A DNA stretch of 64,000 bases from Acrocarpospora catenulata (GCF_018476525.1 NZ_JAHCST010000007.1:155086-219085); one strand, 5' to 3'. Positions 26,238 to 40,379 are shown, counted from the first letter of the stretch. Numbers and translations are program-made. The notes: a model not told the origin generated them from the sequence alone.

Positions 26238-28103
26238 CTACAGCTTTACCGCCGCGTAGAGCTCCCCCACTTCCTGAAGAGTCAGCGCCCGCACCGTACC
26301 GGGCTTCAACCGGCCCAGCTTCACCGGGCCGAACTCGATCCTGGCCAGATCGATCACGCGGTGCCCGGACTCCTCAAGCAGCCGGCGCACGATGTGCTTG
26401 CGGCCCTCGTGCAGGACCACCTCCACCAGCGCCTGCTGGCCGTGCTCCTGGACGATGTGGAACTCGTCCACCTTGGCCAGGCCGTCCTCCAGCTCGATGC
26501 CCTTGCGGAGCACCCGGTGCAGGTCCCGGGAGACCGGGCCCGGCACCTTCGCCCAGTACTTCTTCTTCACCCCGTAGCTGGGGTGGGTCAGCCGGTGCGC
26601 CAGCTCGCCGTCGTTGGTGAGCAGCAGCAGACCCTCGGTCTCGGTGTCCAGGCGGCCGACGTGGAACAGGCGCGGGGCCAGCTCCTGGACGAAGTCCCGC
26701 AGGCAGCGGCGGCCCTCCGGGTCCTCCATGGTGCTGACCACGCCGATCGGCTTGTTCAGGGCGTAGTAGACCAGGTCGGGGGCGGTCGGGATGCGCTTGC
26801 CGTCCACGTGGATGACCTGCTTGGCGGGGTCCACCCTGGCCCCGAACCGGCGCACCACCTGGCCGTCCACGGTGACCCGGCCGTCGCCGATCATGTCCTC
26901 GCAGGCGCGGCGGCTGGCCACGCCCGCCTGGGCGAGCACCTTCTGCAGCCGCTCGCCACCGGGGACCTCGGTGGTGTCACGCTCGTCGGTGTAGCCGGCG
27001 TCGTAGAAGTCCGGGTCGCGGCGCGGCTGGCGGGCGGACTTGAACGCTTCATCGGTCCCGCCAGGGCGCGCGGTACGGAAATCGCTGCGGGAGCTGTTAC
27101 GTCCGAAACGGCCCCGGGAACCGCCGCCAAGGGTCTGGACGTCGCGGCGTGCGCCGCCCCGGTCGCCCCGGAAGCCGCCACGGTCATCGCCCGCCGGGCG
27201 GTCGTAGCGGGGACGGTCCTGACGGGGACGGTCCTGACGGGGACGGTCCTGGCCGGGACGGTCCTGGCGGGGGCGGTCCTGGCCGGGACGGCCGTAGTCG
27301 CGGTCACGGGAGCCCTCGCGGTTGCCCTCACGGTAGCCACGCGAGCCGCCGTCCCGGTCGTAGGAACGGTCGTTGGAGCGGCTGTCGCCGTAGCCACCGC
27401 GGCCGCCCTCCGGCCTGCCGTAGCGGGCGCGCGTCCCGCCGCCCTCGTTACGGCCCTCGCCGCGACCCTCACTGCGGCCCTCGTACCGCCGCTCGTTGCG
27501 GTCTTCGTACCGGCCCTCGTTCCGGTGCGGGCTGCGCTCCTCGCGCTCGGGGCGGGTGAACCGGCCCTGGGAACCGCGGCTGTCGTCGCCACGGCCGTAG
27601 CCGCGGTCCCGAGAGTCGGACCGGTTGTAGCCACGGTCCTGGGAGTCGGACCGGTTGTAACCGCGGTCCTGGGACTCGCCCCGGTTGTAGCCACGGTCTT
27701 GAGAGTCGCCCCGGTTGTAGCCGCGTGACTCGGAGCGGCCGTAGGAGCCCCGTACGTCCTCGCGGGAGCGGTCGCGCCCGTAACCGCCCCGGCCGCCGTC
27801 ACGGGCGTCCCTGCGGCCGTAGGAGTCCCGGGAGGCGCCACGGTCGTCACGCGGGCCGTCGTAGGAGCGCTCGCGGGGGCCGTCGTAGGGGCGGCGGTCG
27901 GCGGAGCCTCGCTCGTCGCGTCGATCGCTCCGCTCGCGGGGGGCGGGCCGGCCGTACCCACCGCGGTTGCCACCGCTGTTACCGCCGCGGTTGCCGTCGC
28001 GGTCGGCGCGGAAGGAGGGACGGCCGTCGCGGCCGCCTCGGGGGGCGCCGCCGCTGCGGCCTCGACCGCGTCCATCACCGGACGGGGTGCTGTGCTTGTT
28101 CAC
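26238..28103 (-). CDS. rluB: RluB-type 23S rRNA pseudouridine synthase with long disordered N-terminus
   Basis: This 621-residue protein contains a normal RluB/RsuA enzyme only in its last 240 residues: S4 domain (LQKVLAQAGVASRRACEDMI) and catalytic domain with the Asp in VGRLDTETEGLLLLTNDGE. Residues 1 to about 375 are low complexity, rich in Arg, Gly, Asp, Ser and Tyr, with five copies of a ten-residue unit (RGYNRSDSQD-like) and a run of RPGQD/RPRQD five-residue units. Such RG/RGY tails bind RNA and can drive condensates. The ATG overlaps the scpB stop by 4 bp. Extended RluB proteins are known in actinobacteria, but this tail is long. Confidence 0.93.
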   Translation of the reverse strand: MNKHSTPSGDGRGRGRSGGAPRGGRDGRPSFRADRDGNRGGNSGGNRGGYGRPAPRERSDRRDERGSADRRPYDGPRERSYDGPRDDRGASRDSYGRRDARDGGRGGYGRDRSREDVRGSYGRSESRGYNRGDSQDRGYNRGESQDRGYNRSDSQDRGYNRSDSRDRGYGRGDDSRGSQGRFTRPEREERSPHRNEGRYEDRNERRYEGRSEGRGEGRNEGGGTRARYGRPEGGRGGYGDSRSNDRSYDRDGGSRGYREGNREGSRDRDYGRPGQDRPRQDRPGQDRPRQDRPRQDRPRYDRPAGDDRGGFRGDRGGARRDVQTLGGGSRGRFGRNSSRSDFRTARPGGTDEAFKSARQPRRDPDFYDAGYTDERDTTEVPGGERLQKVLAQAGVASRRACEDMIGDGRVTVDGQVVRRFGARVDPAKQVIHVDGKRIPTAPDLVYYALNKPIGVVSTMEDPEGRRCLRDFVQELAPRLFHVGRLDTETEGLLLLTNDGELAHRLTHPSYGVKKKYWAKVPGPVSRDLHRVLRKGIELEDGLAKVDEFHIVQEHGQQALVEVVLHEGRKHIVRRLLEESGHRVIDLARIEFGPVKLGRLKPGTVRALTLQEVGELYAAVKL

Positions 28104-28729
28104 TTCGGTTGCTCCTCTAGGGTTTCCACGTCATCGGGAAGGAAGGGGGCCAGGGCGGGCAGCTCGTCGAGGTCCCGCAGCCCCAGTCGTTCAAGGAAGT
28201 AGCTGGTCGTCCGGTAGAGCACGGCCTGGCTCTCCGGGTCGGTCCCGGCCTCCTCGACAAGGCCGCGCGCGGCCAGCGTGCGCATCACGCCGTCGCTGTT
28301 GACACCGCGAATGGCCGCCACCCGGGCCCGGCTGACGGGCTGCCGGTAGGCGACCACGGCGAGGGTCTCCAGCGCGGCCTGGGTCAGCCGGGCCTGCTGG
28401 CCGTCCCGCACGAAGCGCTCCACCACCGGGGCGCACTCGGCGCGGGTGTAGAACCGCCAGCCACCGGCGACCTCTCTGAGGTCAAAACCCCGCCCGGCGG
28501 AGGTGTATTCCGCGGCCAGCTCGCGCAGGGTGGCCGCCACCTCGCTGGTCGGGCGCTCCAGCACCTGCGCCAGCGAGACTTCCGCCACCGGCTCGTCCAC
28601 GACGAGCAGGATGGCCTCAAGCGCGGCCCGCAGGGCGGGTTCCGCCGAGCGCACTTCTGCGTCCGGTTCGGTGTCCAGCAGGCTTTCCGGCGCGCTTCTG
28701 CCGTCGATGTCGCCCCGCTGATCACCCAT
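28100..28729 (-). CDS. scpB: Segregation and condensation protein B
   Basis: This 209-residue kleisin-partner of SMC has two winged helices: ALRAALEAILLVVDEPV at the first, then LTQAALETLAVVAYRQPVSRARVAAIRGVNSDGVMRTL across the highly conserved second domain. The start ATG of MGDQRGD overlaps the scpA end by 8 bp. It works with ScpA and SMC in chromosome condensation. The gene order parA-scpA-scpB-rluB is the standard actinobacterial arrangement. Confidence 0.95.
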   Translation of the reverse strand: MGDQRGDIDGRSAPESLLDTEPDAEVRSAEPALRAALEAILLVVDEPVAEVSLAQVLERPTSEVAATLRELAAEYTSAGRGFDLREVAGGWRFYTRAECAPVVERFVRDGQQARLTQAALETLAVVAYRQPVSRARVAAIRGVNSDGVMRTLAARGLVEEAGTDPESQAVLYRTTSYFLERLGLRDLDELPALAPFLPDDVETLEEQPK

Positions 28730-29606
28730 CGCCCGGCTCCTCACTGGCCTCATCCGGCAACTGCCCCGTTTGCCCCGTCTGAGGCTCTTGCTCCGCCTGC
28801 CCCGGCTTGGCGGCGCCCGCGTCGTAGTCGTCACCCACGGAGACGTCGCCGTCGCTGCTGCCGGTCCAGGTCACGTACAGATCCCCGAGCGGTTCCAGCT
28901 GCTCGAAGGAGACCGCGGCCTCCCGGAAGAGCTCCAGGGCGGCCAGGAAACGCGCCACCACCTCGAAGGTGCCCGCGCAGTCGGCGGTCAGCGAGCGGAA
29001 GGTGGCCCGCCCGGCCCGCCGCAGCCGCTCCACCAGGATAGCGGCCTGTTCGCGCACGCTGGCGAGCGGTTGGTACATGTGGGTGACCGAAACCGACGGC
29101 GGCGCCTTGGGTGTGAACGCCTTCATCGCGATCTTCGCCAGCTGCTCGGGCCCGATGCCGAGCACCAGCTCCGGCAGCAGGTTGGCGAAGGCCGGCTCCA
29201 TCGGCACCACCCGGGGAAACCGCAGCGCCTCCTCGGCCATCCGCCCCGAGAACACCTTGGCCACCTCCTTGTACGCCCGGTACTGCAGCAACCGGGCGAA
29301 CAGCAGGTCCCGCGCCTCCAGCAGGGCCAGATCTTCCTCGTCCTCGACCTCGCCGGTGGGCAGCAGCCGGGCCGCCTTCAGATCGAGCAGCGTGGCCGCG
29401 ACCAGCAGGAAATGGCTGGTCTGATCAAGATCCCACTCCGGCCCCCTGGACCGGATGTAGGAGATGAACTCGTCGGTCACCTTGTGCAGGGAGACCTCGG
29501 TGATGTCCAGCTTGTGCTTGGCGATCAGCCCGAGCAACAGATCGAACGGACCCTCGAAGACCTCCAGGTGCACATGGAAGCCCTCGCTCGTCTCCGGTTC
29601 GCTCAC
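28722..29606 (-). CDS. scpA: Segregation and condensation protein A
   Basis: This 294-residue kleisin bridges the SMC heads. The N-terminal motif VFEGPFDLLLGLIAKHKLDI is diagnostic, followed by VAATLLDLKAARLLP and a C-terminal winged helix (FLAALELFREAAVSFEQ). The final 40 residues are a Gln/Glu-rich tail. It follows the ParA gene after 27 bp. Confidence 0.96.
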   Translation of the reverse strand: MSEPETSEGFHVHLEVFEGPFDLLLGLIAKHKLDITEVSLHKVTDEFISYIRSRGPEWDLDQTSHFLLVAATLLDLKAARLLPTGEVEDEEDLALLEARDLLFARLLQYRAYKEVAKVFSGRMAEEALRFPRVVPMEPAFANLLPELVLGIGPEQLAKIAMKAFTPKAPPSVSVTHMYQPLASVREQAAILVERLRRAGRATFRSLTADCAGTFEVVARFLAALELFREAAVSFEQLEPLGDLYVTWTGSSDGDVSVGDDYDAGAAKPGQAEQEPQTGQTGQLPDEASEEPGDG

Positions 29607-29633
29607 TCACCCATTGTGGCGCAGCCCACACAC

Positions 29634-30524
29634 TCAGACGCGCGCGGGCCAGCGGGCCAGCAGTTCCCTGGCGAGTTCGCGGTAGGCGGTGGCGCCCATC
29701 GAGCTGGGGTCGAACTGGGTGATGGGCTCCCCGGCGAGGGTGGCGTCGGGGAAACGCACCGTGCGGTTGATGACGGTGTGGAAGACCTTGTCGCCGAAGC
29801 CCTGCATGATCGTTTGCAGGACCTCACGGGCGTGCAGGGTGCGGGGGTCGTACATGGTGGCCAGCAGGCCGTCGATCTCGAGGTTCTTGTTCAGCCGCTC
29901 CTGGACCTTGCCGATCGACTCCATCAGCAGGGCCACCCCGCGTAACGCGAAGAACTCGCACTCCAGCGGGATCATCACACTGTGCGCGCAGGTGAGCGCG
30001 TTCACGGTGAGCAGGCCCAGGGACGGCTGGCAGTCGATCAGGCAGATGTCGTAGTACGGCAGCAGCGGCTCCAGGGCGCGCTGCAGCGCGTACTCCCTGG
30101 CCACCTCGTTGACCAGCCGGATCTCCGCGCCGGAGAGGAAGATGTTGCTGGGCAGCAGGTCCATGCCCTCGACGCTGGTGCCGAGGAGCACGTCCTCGGT
30201 GGTGATGTCCGGCTCCTCCATCAACAGGTCGTAGATGGTGCTCTCCAGCGGGCGGGGGTCGATGCCCAGGCCGACCGAGAGCGCGCCCTGCGGGTCGAAG
30301 TCCACCAGCAGCACCCGCTGGCCCACCTCGGCCAGCGCGGCGCCCAGGTTGATGGTGGTGGTCGTCTTGCCGACGCCGCCCTTCTGGTTGACCATGGCGA
30401 CGATCCGGGCCGGGCCGTGCTCCTCCGGCGGGATCGGGTCGGGAAAGACCGGACGGGGACGGCCAGTGGGGCCCAGCGAGCCGGAGGTCCCCGCGGTCCA
30501 CGTCGCGTCTGTGGTCGCAGTCAA
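29634..30524 (-). CDS. parA: ParA-family chromosome partitioning ATPase
   Basis: This 296-residue Walker-type ATPase has the deviant Walker A KGGVGKTTTTINLG, LVDFDPQGALSVGLG and CLIDCQPSLGLLT. I choose a TTG start at 30524 because GGGAGG lies 8 bp upstream; longer frames extend into the upstream intergenic region. No parB is adjacent, so this is the ScpA-linked ParA-like protein rather than the origin-proximal ParA of the parAB operon. It probably acts with condensin in nucleoid segregation. Confidence 0.92.
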   Translation of the reverse strand: MTATTDATWTAGTSGSLGPTGRPRPVFPDPIPPEEHGPARIVAMVNQKGGVGKTTTTINLGAALAEVGQRVLLVDFDPQGALSVGLGIDPRPLESTIYDLLMEEPDITTEDVLLGTSVEGMDLLPSNIFLSGAEIRLVNEVAREYALQRALEPLLPYYDICLIDCQPSLGLLTVNALTCAHSVMIPLECEFFALRGVALLMESIGKVQERLNKNLEIDGLLATMYDPRTLHAREVLQTIMQGFGDKVFHTVINRTVRFPDATLAGEPITQFDPSSMGATAYRELARELLARWPARV

Positions 30525-30633
30525 TTGAAGAACCTCCCTGACGGTCCCGAACCGCACTGAATTTAGAGGGTGGACACGTATGCGGCAAGGCGACGCGCCA
30601 CGGGCGGGCAGAATAAGGACAAGCAGGTTGATC

Positions 30634-31542
30634 TTATCGCTGGGCCCGGGGGTGAGCGGCCGCGTAGACCTCACGTAGCCGGTCGACCGTGACCAAGGTG
30701 TACACCTGGGTGGTGGTCACCGAGGCATGGCCCAGTAGTTCCTGCACAACCCTAACGTCCGCGCCGCCATCCAGTAGGTGGGTTGCGAACGAATGGCGCA
30801 ACATGTGCGGGGACACCCCTGACAGACCCGCCCGTTCGGCCGCCGACTGGAGCACCTCCCAGGCCCCCTGCCGGGTCAGCCGGCCGCCCCGGGCGTTGAG
30901 GAACAGCGCGTGCGTGCCCCGGCCGTGGACGGCCAGGAACGGCCGGGCCCGGACCAGGTAGGCGTCCAGCGCCGACCGGGCGAACCGGCCCAGTGGCACG
31001 ATCCTGGTCCTGCCCCCCTTGCCGCGCAGCCGCAGCTCGTCGGCGGGGCCGCCGCCGGTCACGTCGTCCACGGCCAGGCCGACGGCTTCGGAGATGCGCG
31101 CGCCGGTGCCGTACAGGACCTCGAGCAGGGCCCGGTTGCGCAGGGTCAGCGGCGCGTCGCCGGGCCCGGAGGCGGCGATCAGGCGCTCCACCTGCTCCAC
31201 GGTGATCGCCTTGGGCAGCCGCCTGAGCTGGCGCGGGGGCCGTACCTCGTGGGCCGGGTCGTGGCCCGCCACCCCCTCGCGCAGCGCGAAACGGTGCAGG
31301 CCGCGGACGGCGGAGACGGCCCGCGCGGCCGAGCTGGCGACCAGCGCGGGATGCTCCTCGTCGCCCTCCCTGAGCGAGGTCAGGAAGGCCACCACGTCGG
31401 ACTCGGCCACCTGGGCGATCGAGGCCAGCCCGCGCGCCGCCAGATGGTCGACGTAACGCCGCAGGTCACGGCGGTAGGACGCGAGCGTGTTCGCGGACAG
31501 CCCCCGCTCCACCGCCAGATGGGAGAGGTAGCTGGACAGCAC
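30634..31542 (-). CDS. xerD: Tyrosine recombinase XerD
   Basis: This 302-residue site-specific recombinase resolves chromosome dimers at dif. The N-terminal SAM-like domain ([19 protein letters not shown]) is followed by the catalytic domain with Arg in [24 protein letters not shown] (His-x-x-Arg), [13 protein letters not shown] and the nucleophile Tyr near residue 283. GTG at 31542 is used here. A CTG codon 18 bp upstream has a much better ribosome site (GGAGGGAGGGA) and could be the real start, adding six residues. Confidence 0.93.
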   Translation of the reverse strand: MLSSYLSHLAVERGLSANTLASYRRDLRRYVDHLAARGLASIAQVAESDVVAFLTSLREGDEEHPALVASSAARAVSAVRGLHRFALREGVAGHDPAHEVRPPRQLRRLPKAITVEQVERLIAASGPGDAPLTLRNRALLEVLYGTGARISEAVGLAVDDVTGGGPADELRLRGKGGRTRIVPLGRFARSALDAYLVRARPFLAVHGRGTHALFLNARGGRLTRQGAWEVLQSAAERAGLSGVSPHMLRHSFATHLLDGGADVRVVQELLGHASVTTTQVYTLVTVDRLREVYAAAHPRAQR

Positions 31543-31575
31543 GGCCTCGGGCTCGTTCAGCGTCCCTCCCTCCGG

Positions 31576-33914
<2,339 letters not shown>

Positions 33915-34004
33915 TCAGAATATCAAAGGCTTCCCTTGAACGGGTCACCACGTGCACGAACCCGCCATAGCCTGCGGTCGGACGGGCGGGTAACTTGTCC
34001 GGAT

Positions 34005-34727
34005 ATGTCGATTCTGAGGCGGGCCGCCGGGCGGCTGATCCACCGCGGCTGGGCCTACCTGAAAGAACTGGGGGCGGTCAGCCCGCACAACCCCGCGGGC
34101 TACCGGTTCCGGAACCTGGGCGAGGGCGCCTGCCTGTCCTTCCCGGTGGGGGCCATCTTCGGCGAGGAGTGGATCGAGATCGGGCCGTACACCCTGGTCG
34201 GCGAACGGGTCTCGATCTCGGCGGGCATGGGGCCGGGGGTGGACCTCGGGCCGGAGACGATCGTGCGGATCGGGCGCGGCTGCTCGATCGGGCGGGGGTC
34301 GCACATCGTGGGACACCAGTCGATCGTGATCGGATCGGACGTGTTCACCGGGCCGTACGTGTACATCACCGATCAGAACCACGTCTACGACGACCCCGAG
34401 CTGCCGATCGGGCGCCAGTGGCCGCGGAACAACCCGGTCGAGATCGGGGACGGGTGCTGGCTGGGAGCGGGGGCGATCATCCTGCCCGGAACCCGGATCG
34501 GACGGCAGTCGGTGGTGGCCGGGGGCGCCGTGGTACGCGGGGAGTTCCCCGACCACTGCGTGATCGCGGGGGTGCCCGGGCGGATCGTGCGCACCTTCAC
34601 ACCGGAGCGGGGCTGGCACGCGCCGGAGCGCAAGGAAACCGTGCTGGTGCCGGTAACCCCGGGGCGGGCTCGTCCGTTGGACGGTGCGACGGGCGAACCA
34701 CGGGAGGCTGATTGTTCGCGACGCTGA
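34005..34727 (+). CDS. Hexapeptide-repeat acyltransferase
   Basis: This 240-residue left-handed beta-helix protein has hexapeptide turns ending IGRGCSIGRGSHIVGH, IVIGSDVFTGP and VEIGDGCWLGAGAIILPGTRIGRQSVVAGGAVV. The catalytic His of acetyltransferases of this class is plausible in DQNHVYDD. It would acetylate a sugar or other hydroxyl/amine acceptor. The acceptor is unknown. It overlaps the next gene by 16 bp and is divergent from pyrG. Confidence 0.85.
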   Translation: MSILRRAAGRLIHRGWAYLKELGAVSPHNPAGYRFRNLGEGACLSFPVGAIFGEEWIEIGPYTLVGERVSISAGMGPGVDLGPETIVRIGRGCSIGRGSHIVGHQSIVIGSDVFTGPYVYITDQNHVYDDPELPIGRQWPRNNPVEIGDGCWLGAGAIILPGTRIGRQSVVAGGAVVRGEFPDHCVIAGVPGRIVRTFTPERGWHAPERKETVLVPVTPGRARPLDGATGEPREADCSRR

Positions 34728-35329
34728 CGGGGCTGGGGCTGTCCACGGCGGCCGGGCTGAACGCCTACATCCCGCTGCTGGTGGTCGGGGTGCTGGCCAA
34801 CGTCACCGACCGGGTGCGGCTGCCGGCGGAGTACGCCTGGCTGTCCAGCGGCTGGGTGCTGGCGATCATCGGAGTGCTGCTCCTGGCCGAGCTGGTGCTG
34901 GACAAGGTCCCGGTGGTGGACCACGTCAACGACATCATCCAGACCGCGGTACGGCCCGCCTCCGGCGGCGTGGTCTTCAGCGCCACCACGGCCGCCGCCG
35001 AGCTGGACAACTCCACCTGGATGGCCGAACATCCGGGGGTCGCCTGGGTGCTCGGCATCCTGACCGCCCTGATCGTGCACGTGGTCAAGTCCACCGCCCG
35101 CCCGGTGGTGAACGCCGGCACGGCCGGCCTGGGCGCCCCGGTGGTCAGCACGGCCGAGGACGCCAGCGCGCTGACCCTCAGCCTGGTGGCCGTCTTCCTC
35201 CCGGTCCTGGTGGTGCTGGCCCTGGTGGTCTTCGCCCTGGTGGGCTGGCTGGCCGTCCGGAGGATCCGCCGCTACCGCGCCAACCGCCGGGCACGCCTGG
35301 CCCAGCGAGGAACCGCCGGACCGGCCTGA
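34712..35329 (+). CDS. DUF4126 membrane protein
   Basis: This 205-residue protein matches DUF4126: the N-terminal GLGLSTAAGLNAYIPLLVVG, VLDKVPVVDHVNDIIQTAVRP in the middle, and a C-terminal helix followed by a basic tail. About four to five hydrophobic segments are present. TTG start at 34712, with GGGAGG upstream, inside the end of the acyltransferase gene. Function unknown. The stop codon lies within one copy of a 13-bp direct repeat. Confidence 0.85.
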   Translation: MFATLTGLGLSTAAGLNAYIPLLVVGVLANVTDRVRLPAEYAWLSSGWVLAIIGVLLLAELVLDKVPVVDHVNDIIQTAVRPASGGVVFSATTAAAELDNSTWMAEHPGVAWVLGILTALIVHVVKSTARPVVNAGTAGLGAPVVSTAEDASALTLSLVAVFLPVLVVLALVVFALVGWLAVRRIRRYRANRRARLAQRGTAGPA

Positions 35330-35354
35330 CGCTCGCTCAAGCCTGACGCTCGCT
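35325..35354. repeat. 13-bp direct repeat at the end of the DUF4126 gene
   Basis: CCTGACGCTCGCT occurs at 35325-35337 and 35342-35354. The first copy contains the stop codon of the DUF4126 gene. It is probably a small duplication in the spacer between two converging genes. Confidence 0.75.
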
Positions 35355-35370
35355 ATTTCACCCCGCCGTG

Positions 35371-37485
<2,115 letters not shown>

Positions 37486-37638
37486 GCTTCCCTAACTTAC
37501 GCGCCGGGTCCGACAATTCCGTGCCCCGGTTCTCCGCGCACTGCAAGCGATCATCAAGTCCGTACCGCTAACGTCCGTTCTCACCGGATTTCGGATGCAT
37601 CGGATTCGGACGCCAGCGGATGATGACTGAGGAGCGTG

Positions 37639-39153
37639 ATGTCGACTCCATATCAAGGCGCCGCCCAGCGTGTGCGCGCCGTCGCCCAGACGGTGGCCCA
37701 GGGCGGTGATCCCCGGCAGGCCGTGCTGACCGCGGTGGGCGACGCGTTCGGCGGCGTGGCGGGCGGCGAGACGGCCGCGTTCCGGCTCGACCCGGGTGAC
37801 TTCCAGGACGCCCGCGAGCAGACCGCCTCCACCGGCACCCTGATCGACGCCCGGAGCGCCTCGCTGGCCGAGGCCGGAGAGATCGTCAACCGCAGCTTCC
37901 AGGGCCAGGGCCCCGACGGCTTACCCGTGCACGTCATCTCCCCCGTGGTCATCCCCAAGGGCGGCACCGCCAAGGTGGTCTTCCCGCTGCTGGGCCTGGC
38001 CCTGCTCGGCGCCATCGGCCTCGGCGTCACCGGCCTGATCGAGCTGGACGCCCTGTTCGGCCCGCACTACTGGATCACCCTGGCGCTGGCCGCGGCGTTC
38101 CTGTGGTGGCGGCGGAGCGTGGTCATGGTGCCCGAGGGCTGCCGCGCGCTGATCACCAAGTTCGGCAAGCTGGTCCAGGTGGCCGAGCCCGGCCGGGTCA
38201 CCCTGTTCAGCCCCTGGAAGCGGGTCAGCTACATCGTCAACACCACCCGCGAGTACCCCTTCAACGCCCCCATCAGGGAGGCCCCCACCCAGCAGGGCGT
38301 CAAGGCCTCCGTGGACCTGTTCCTGCAGTTCCGGATCGAGGACCCCGCCGAGTTCATCTTCGTGCTCGGCTCGGTCGGCGGCTTCCAGTCCAAGCTCCAG
38401 AACGCCATCAGCGAGGTCACCCGGAGCCTCATCTACTCCCAGCGCGCCGAGGACATCTACGACCTGGTCGGCGAATCCACCCAGGGCATCCTGGACAACC
38501 TCAACCAGCAGTTCCTGCCCGCCGTACGGATGACCGACGTCAACATCACCCACGCCGAGCCGTCCAGCCAGGAGTACCGCATGGACCTGGCCGCCCCCGA
38601 GATGGTCCGGGTGGCCAAGGAGGCCTACACCTACGAGTACGAGCTCCAGCTCCGCAAAGAGCAGAACGAGGGCGACCTGACCAGGGAACTGGCGGGGTTC
38701 CAGGAGACGCTCTCCGCCATCCAGGCCGAGATCGCCACCTACCAGGCCCAGATGGACACCGCGCTGGAACGCGAGTCGCACCGGGCCAAGGCCCAGGCCC
38801 AGCAGCGGCTGATCGAGGCGGAGAGCACCGCCAAGGCCAACTCCGCGCTGCTGGAGGCCCAGGCGCTGGACATCCGGGCACTGAGCAGCGCCCGGGCGCC
38901 GGAGATCCTCAACTACCGCTACCAGCAGGACGTGCTGGACAAGCTGGAGTCGGTGGCCGACCGGCTGCCCCAGGTGGTGCAGCTGGGCGACCAGGAGACC
39001 CTCAACTTCCTGACCCTCGCCCGTGACCTGATCGGCACCGGCGAGGCCATCCTGTTCACCCAGGCCGACATGGACGCCATCCGGGCCCGCCTCGACGAGA
39101 TCCAGGCCCGGGTGGACGGCCGGCAGGCCGAGATCGAGGGGCTGAAGCGATGA
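37639..39153 (+). CDS. SPFH (band 7) domain membrane protein, copy 1
   Basis: This 504-residue protein has an N-terminal soluble region (about 110 residues), two hydrophobic segments (about residues 115-160), an SPFH domain beginning RRSVVMVPEGCRALITKFG, and a long C-terminal helical region with ELQLRKEQNEGDLTRELAGF and alternating Ala/Glu/Gln heptads, probably a coiled coil. SPFH proteins (flotillin, stomatin, HflK/C) oligomerise at membranes and form microdomains or cages. The stop overlaps the start of a paralogous gene (ATGA). The third gene encodes a Spo0M-like protein, suggesting one membrane-associated assembly. Specific role unknown. Confidence 0.85.
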   Translation: MSTPYQGAAQRVRAVAQTVAQGGDPRQAVLTAVGDAFGGVAGGETAAFRLDPGDFQDAREQTASTGTLIDARSASLAEAGEIVNRSFQGQGPDGLPVHVISPVVIPKGGTAKVVFPLLGLALLGAIGLGVTGLIELDALFGPHYWITLALAAAFLWWRRSVVMVPEGCRALITKFGKLVQVAEPGRVTLFSPWKRVSYIVNTTREYPFNAPIREAPTQQGVKASVDLFLQFRIEDPAEFIFVLGSVGGFQSKLQNAISEVTRSLIYSQRAEDIYDLVGESTQGILDNLNQQFLPAVRMTDVNITHAEPSSQEYRMDLAAPEMVRVAKEAYTYEYELQLRKEQNEGDLTRELAGFQETLSAIQAEIATYQAQMDTALERESHRAKAQAQQRLIEAESTAKANSALLEAQALDIRALSSARAPEILNYRYQQDVLDKLESVADRLPQVVQLGDQETLNFLTLARDLIGTGEAILFTQADMDAIRARLDEIQARVDGRQAEIEGLKR

Positions 39154-40379
39154 GCCGGGAATTCTCCAAGATCAGGGAGTCGCTGGCGCCCTGGTCCGAC
39201 ATCCGCCAGCTGCTCCGCGGCGGCGAGCGCGGCCAGCTGGTCCCCGTTGTCATCCCCAAGGACCGGCGCGGCTACGCCTGGGTCTCCTTACTGCTGCTGG
39301 CCCTCTACCTGGCCGGCACGGCCACGCTCGGCCCCGGCTGGCTCCGCCCCCTGGCCGGGGGCGCGGCCGTGCTGGTGCTGGTGATCGCGGCGATCTGGCT
39401 CTGGCGCCGGGCCATCATCGAGATCGAGGAGGGCACCACCGGGGTGCGCAGCCGGTGGGGCGCGATCACCGGCACCCTCAGCCCCGGCCGGCACTACCTG
39501 TAGCTCCCGTGGGACCGGGTGGACGCCGTCGTGGACACCTCCACCGAGATCCCGTACACGGCCCCCATCTCGGCCTGCCCCACGGCCGAGAACGTGCCGC
39601 TGAAGTCCATTGAATTCTTTTTGAAATTCAAGATCATCGACCCGATCGCGTTCGTCCGCACCATCGGCGCCGGCAACTTCGACCTGGTGCTGAGCAGCGC
39701 CGTCCAGGACGCCATCCGGCAGCGCAGCCGCCGGGTCACCACCGAGCGCGCCTACGACCTGCGCGGCTCCGACGTCGGCGACATGCAGGAGGCCCTCAAC
39801 CGCCAGCTCGGCAGGTACGGCGTGCGGGTGACCGGGGCGAACATCCCCGACGTGCAGCTTCCCGACGCCTACCAGCAGCACCTGGCCACCCGGGAGAAGA
39901 TCGCCAAGGAGCTCAGCGCGTACGAGCGGGAGTGGGAGCTCACCCGCAAGCGCCGCATCGACACCCTGCTCATGGAGATCGAGCGGGCCAAGAAGACCCG
40001 CGACGCCCGCCTCGTCGAGGTCAAGGCCGCGCAGAACACCGCGCGCAAGGACGTCGCCCGCATGCTGGAGGAGCAGGAGACCGAGGCCCAGCGGGTGCGC
40101 TGGGAGATCGAGGCGCGCGGGCGGGCCGAACTCACCGCCGCCGAGAACGAGGCCACCGCGCTGCGCCGCCTCGCCGACGCCTACCGCGACAACCGCGCCG
40201 TCCTGGAGTACGAACTCGCCCGGCGCCGGCTCGACGTCGGCGCCAAACTGGCCGAGCACGCCCCCACCCCACTGGTCATCCGCACCTCCGGCACCGCGGA
40301 CCCGACCGGGGCGCTGCTGCTCGCCCAACTCCTGCCCAAGCTCGGTCTGGGGAACCCCGCAGACCCGGCCTCCCGTTGA
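39150..40379 (+). pseudogene. SPFH domain protein, copy 2, interrupted by an in-frame TAG
   Basis: The frame from ATG 39150 encodes a short N-terminus, two hydrophobic segments and the beginning of an SPFH domain, then hits TAG at 39501-39503 (codon 118). The same frame continues without any further defect to 40379, giving the rest of the SPFH domain and coiled coil. Alignment to copy 1 shows no gap: GRHYL-stop-LPWDRV against GRVTLFSPWKRV. The stop therefore replaces one residue. A restart at GTG 39519 would yield 286 residues without membrane segments. It may be a recent nonsense mutation, a sequencing error, or a readthrough site. I annotate it as a disrupted gene of 409 codons. Confidence 0.75.

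Noticed and set aside
27200..27735. Regularly spaced repeats resembling a CRISPR array
   Set aside because: The periods are 15 and 30 bp, the repeats are in frame, and they encode the low-complexity tail of RluB. There are no spacers.
39501..39503. TAG as a pyrrolysine codon
   Set aside because: Nothing in the window suggests pyrrolysine machinery, and the gene is not a methylamine methyltransferase. Mutation or ordinary readthrough is simpler.
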